A DNA stretch of 64,000 nucleotides from Flavobacterium sp. BFFFF2 (GTDB lineage: Bacteria > Bacteroidota > Bacteroidia > Flavobacteriales > Flavobacteriaceae). Position 1 is the stretch's first letter; every line of letters starts with the position of its first letter. The stretch lies in contig NKJD01000004.1 of the NCBI GenBank assembly GCA_002256385.1, positions 1 to 64,000 of the forward strand, given 5' to 3'. The notes under the pieces were generated by a model. The model was not told where the DNA came from and made no database searches. It saw only the letters and a program-made list of their open reading frames with translations. The translations under genes were made by a program, and so were the position numbers. Shown here in pieces: positions 62,083 to 64,000 of the stretch.

Positions 62083-62113
62083 TTCGGCAAGCCCGCCATC
62101 CTTGGCGCGATCC
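62083..62113. repeat. Repeat R4, copy 3 (partial, 31 bp)
   Basis: This stretch is identical to the last 31 bases of copy 2 (CTTCGGCAAGCCCGCCATCC, then TTGGCGCGATC). The rest of the gap 61901-62244 shows no gene. Confidence 0.75.
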
Positions 62114-62192
62114 CTATTATTACCATTAAAATCCACCCAGTGTAGAAGCCTAAAATTTTACATTTCGTTAACATTTGTTATCTTATTTATAA

Positions 62193-62224
62193 TTTGTCTA
62201 AATAAAAATAAGCTATTATTTTTG
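62193..62224 (+). promoter_or_regulatory. Promoter of the FecA-like receptor gene
   Basis: TTTG (62193-62196) and TATTTTTG (62217-62224) are 20 bp apart, matching the Bacteroidota pattern, and the ATG is 20 bp downstream. Confidence 0.68.
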
Positions 62225-62244
62225 CACCCAAATTAAAAATAATC

Positions 62245-64000
62245 ATGTTCATTCTTCGATACTCATTCTTGCTTTTGCTTGTTGTTCAAGTCCAAGCCCA
62301 AACTTCCACCGACTCCATGCGTGTCAACACCTTAGACACAGTGCATATCAAAGCCAAATCGCAAACAATGTATGTGTTACCCGAACAAGCGCAAGGCATA
62401 TTATTTGCTGGCAAAAAAACGCAACAAGTAAACCTACACGACAAACCCTTTGTGTCAGCTACCAACCAAATGCGACAAGCTTTGGCAGCGGTGCCCGGCG
62501 TTTCCATTTGGGAAAGCGATGGCTCGGGCGTGCAAATCAATATTGGATTTAGGGGCCTAAGCCCCAACCGCAGCTGGGAACTCAACACCCGCCAAAACGG
62601 CTACGACATTGCCGCCGATGTGTTTGGCTATCCAGAAGCCTATTACAACCCACCCCTCGATGCCGTCGAATCCATTCAGTTGGTGCGTGGCGGGTCTGCC
62701 TTGGCATTTGGCCCGCAAATTGGCGGTTCCCTCAATTATGTACTCAAAAGAGAAACCGAAAAGCCATTCGCCATTGAAGCCAATACGAGTATTGGTTCGT
62801 TTAATATGTTGAGTCATTTTATGGCGGTGGGTGGCAAAAAATCAAAATGGACGTATTATGGCTACCACCATCTGCGCAAAGGCGATGGCTGGCGCAGCAA
62901 CAACGGCTATCAGGTGCGGCACTTGCATGGCTATTTGGCTTATCAAATCAACCCAGCCCACCAATTATCCGCCGAAATTACCCGCATGGACTACCAAGTG
63001 CAACAACCCGGCGGATTAACCGATCTGCAATTTGCCCAAAACCCAAGGCAATCCAATCGGGCGCGCAATTGGTTTGGCGTGCAGTGGCACATTGCTCAAC
63101 TCAAATATACGGCCCAGTGGAACCAAGCGTTTTCGTCGCATTTTCAGCTTACCGGCCTGCTGGCCGACCGCAACAGCGTGGGCTTTACCGACGCCATCAC
63201 CAAACCCGATGTCATTGACCCGGCCACCAACAACTATGCCCCACGCCGCGTCGACATTGACGAATATGAAAACCTGACCTTTGAAAACCGCCAGTTGTGG
63301 CAATTCAAATTAGGCCAGCAAAAACAGCAATGGGCATTCGGGTTTCGTTTGTATCAGGCGCACACTTTTCGCCGCCAAAAAGGCGTGGGCAGCAGCAACT
63401 GGGACATGGATTTTGCCGCCACCAACGATTTCTTTAAAACAGCCATGGATTACCGCACCCGCAACATGGCCTATTTTACAGAATGGATTTTCAAACCTTC
63501 CGCCAATTGGCGCATCGTGCCGGGCATCCGCCATGAAACGGTGCAGTCTTTGGCCGAAGGAAACATCGACACAAACACACCGATTAATCAGCTGAAACAA
63601 ACCCGTCAAAAAACATTGGTAGGTTTAGGCATTCAATGGCAGCACAAGCAGTGGAATTATATGGCCAATGTGTCCCAGTCATTCCGGCCTGTGTTGTTCT
63701 CTGACCTCACGCCCGCCGCCCCCACCGATGTCGTTGATCCGCAATTAAAAGATGCCACCGCCGTTTCAGCAGAATTGGGAGCCCGAGGCAACCTTACCAA
63801 GTGGTTCCAACTCGACATCACCCTGTTTTACATGCAATACAACAACCGCATTGGTACACTTACCCAATGGACCAACCCCAACCAACCGAGTTTGGGCACC
63901 TATCTGTACCGCACCAATGTGGGCACTTCCATTCACCAAGGCATCGAATTAGGCACCGAACTACAACTTCATAAACTGTTCAAATGGCCCGCAAAAACGG
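62245..64000 (+). CDS. TonB-dependent receptor, FecA-like (N-terminal 585 residues; runs off the window)
   Basis: The frame is open from ATG 62245 to the window end. A signal peptide (MFILRYSFLLLLVVQVQAQ) is followed by a plug domain (about 55-190) with MRQALAAVPGVSIWESDGSG, NIGFRGLSPNRS and VESIQLVRGGSALAFGPQIGGSLNYVLK, as in siderophore receptors such as FecA. Beta-barrel strands follow. No N-terminal carboxypeptidase-like or STN domain is present. Likely cargo is a ferric chelate. GC content is higher than in the preceding small genes. Confidence 0.92.
   Translation, partial: MFILRYSFLLLLVVQVQAQTSTDSMRVNTLDTVHIKAKSQTMYVLPEQAQGILFAGKKTQQVNLHDKPFVSATNQMRQALAAVPGVSIWESDGSGVQINIGFRGLSPNRSWELNTRQNGYDIAADVFGYPEAYYNPPLDAVESIQLVRGGSALAFGPQIGGSLNYVLKRETEKPFAIEANTSIGSFNMLSHFMAVGGKKSKWTYYGYHHLRKGDGWRSNNGYQVRHLHGYLAYQINPAHQLSAEITRMDYQVQQPGGLTDLQFAQNPRQSNRARNWFGVQWHIAQLKYTAQWNQAFSSHFQLTGLLADRNSVGFTDAITKPDVIDPATNNYAPRRVDIDEYENLTFENRQLWQFKLGQQKQQWAFGFRLYQAHTFRRQKGVGSSNWDMDFAATNDFFKTAMDYRTRNMAYFTEWIFKPSANWRIVPGIRHETVQSLAEGNIDTNTPINQLKQTRQKTLVGLGIQWQHKQWNYMANVSQSFRPVLFSDLTPAAPTDVVDPQLKDATAVSAELGARGNLTKWFQLDITLFYMQYNNRIGTLTQWTNPNQPSLGTYLYRTNVGTSIHQGIELGTELQLHKLFKWPAKT

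Overview
The window is chromosomal DNA from a member of the Bacteroidota, most likely a Flavobacteriia-type organism. The signs are promoter pairs of the form TTTG-N19/20-TAnnTTTG or TTG-N19-TAnnTTTG (before the acyl-CoA dehydrogenase, the tRNA cluster, the last TonB receptor and the YkgJ gene), TonB-dependent receptors, the peroxiredoxin-thioredoxin-DUF6952 operon, the HYC_CC_PP family, the dnaA/phosphatase/methylase gene order and moderately AT-rich DNA. No species can be named from the sequence.

Layout. 0-9 kb: a minus-strand dnaA / low-molecular-weight phosphatase / RsmI-like methylase operon joined by one-base stop-start overlaps, then thioesterase, CorA, peptidase T, acyl-CoA dehydrogenase, YugP-type membrane protease, YkgJ protein and a methyltransferase. 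9.5-14 kb: a membrane-protein island (RDD, SpoIIM-like, polytopic protein, DUF4129, DUF4350) without the MoxR/DUF58 genes it often travels with. 14-26 kb: metabolism and housekeeping (CoA-transferase, SbtA-like permease, Sua5, DUF6671, isocitrate dehydrogenase with divergent LysR, SDR, aminotransferase, MurI) with a PIN toxin-antitoxin pair and a class III Fic protein. 26-32 kb: secreted proteins and a HYC_CC_PP / TonB receptor / HMA metal cluster. 32-42 kb: PbpC, a 3'-5' exonuclease, nested repeats, the peroxide-defence operon, MeaB, an MFS exporter and a two-component system.

42.5-51.6 kb is the main accessory region. It starts with a minus-strand group of membrane protein, GH19 muramidase/chitinase-like enzyme, secreted nuclease and calcium-binding-type lipoprotein. 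A TPR protein with a NucS-like nuclease domain follows, then single small lipoprotein or membrane genes separated by copies of a hairpin repeat (about 160 bp), and a 73-bp tandem repeat. tRNA-Leu(GAG) and two tRNA-Lys(TTT) follow, then aroK, aminopeptidase P, class I fumarase, an HTH-DUF6922/AbiEii pair and htpG. The last part holds a secreted protein with a bacteriocin-like C-terminus followed by three small membrane proteins, and a FecA-like receptor that runs off the window.

The strongest candidates for something undescribed are the 59.6-61.8 kb toxin/immunity-like cassette, the element-within-element repeats at 35.7-36.35 kb (one family also fills the gap at 18.65-18.81 kb), and the hairpin-separated single-gene modules at 46.9-51.2 kb. 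All functional statements come from reading motifs by eye; no database search was possible.
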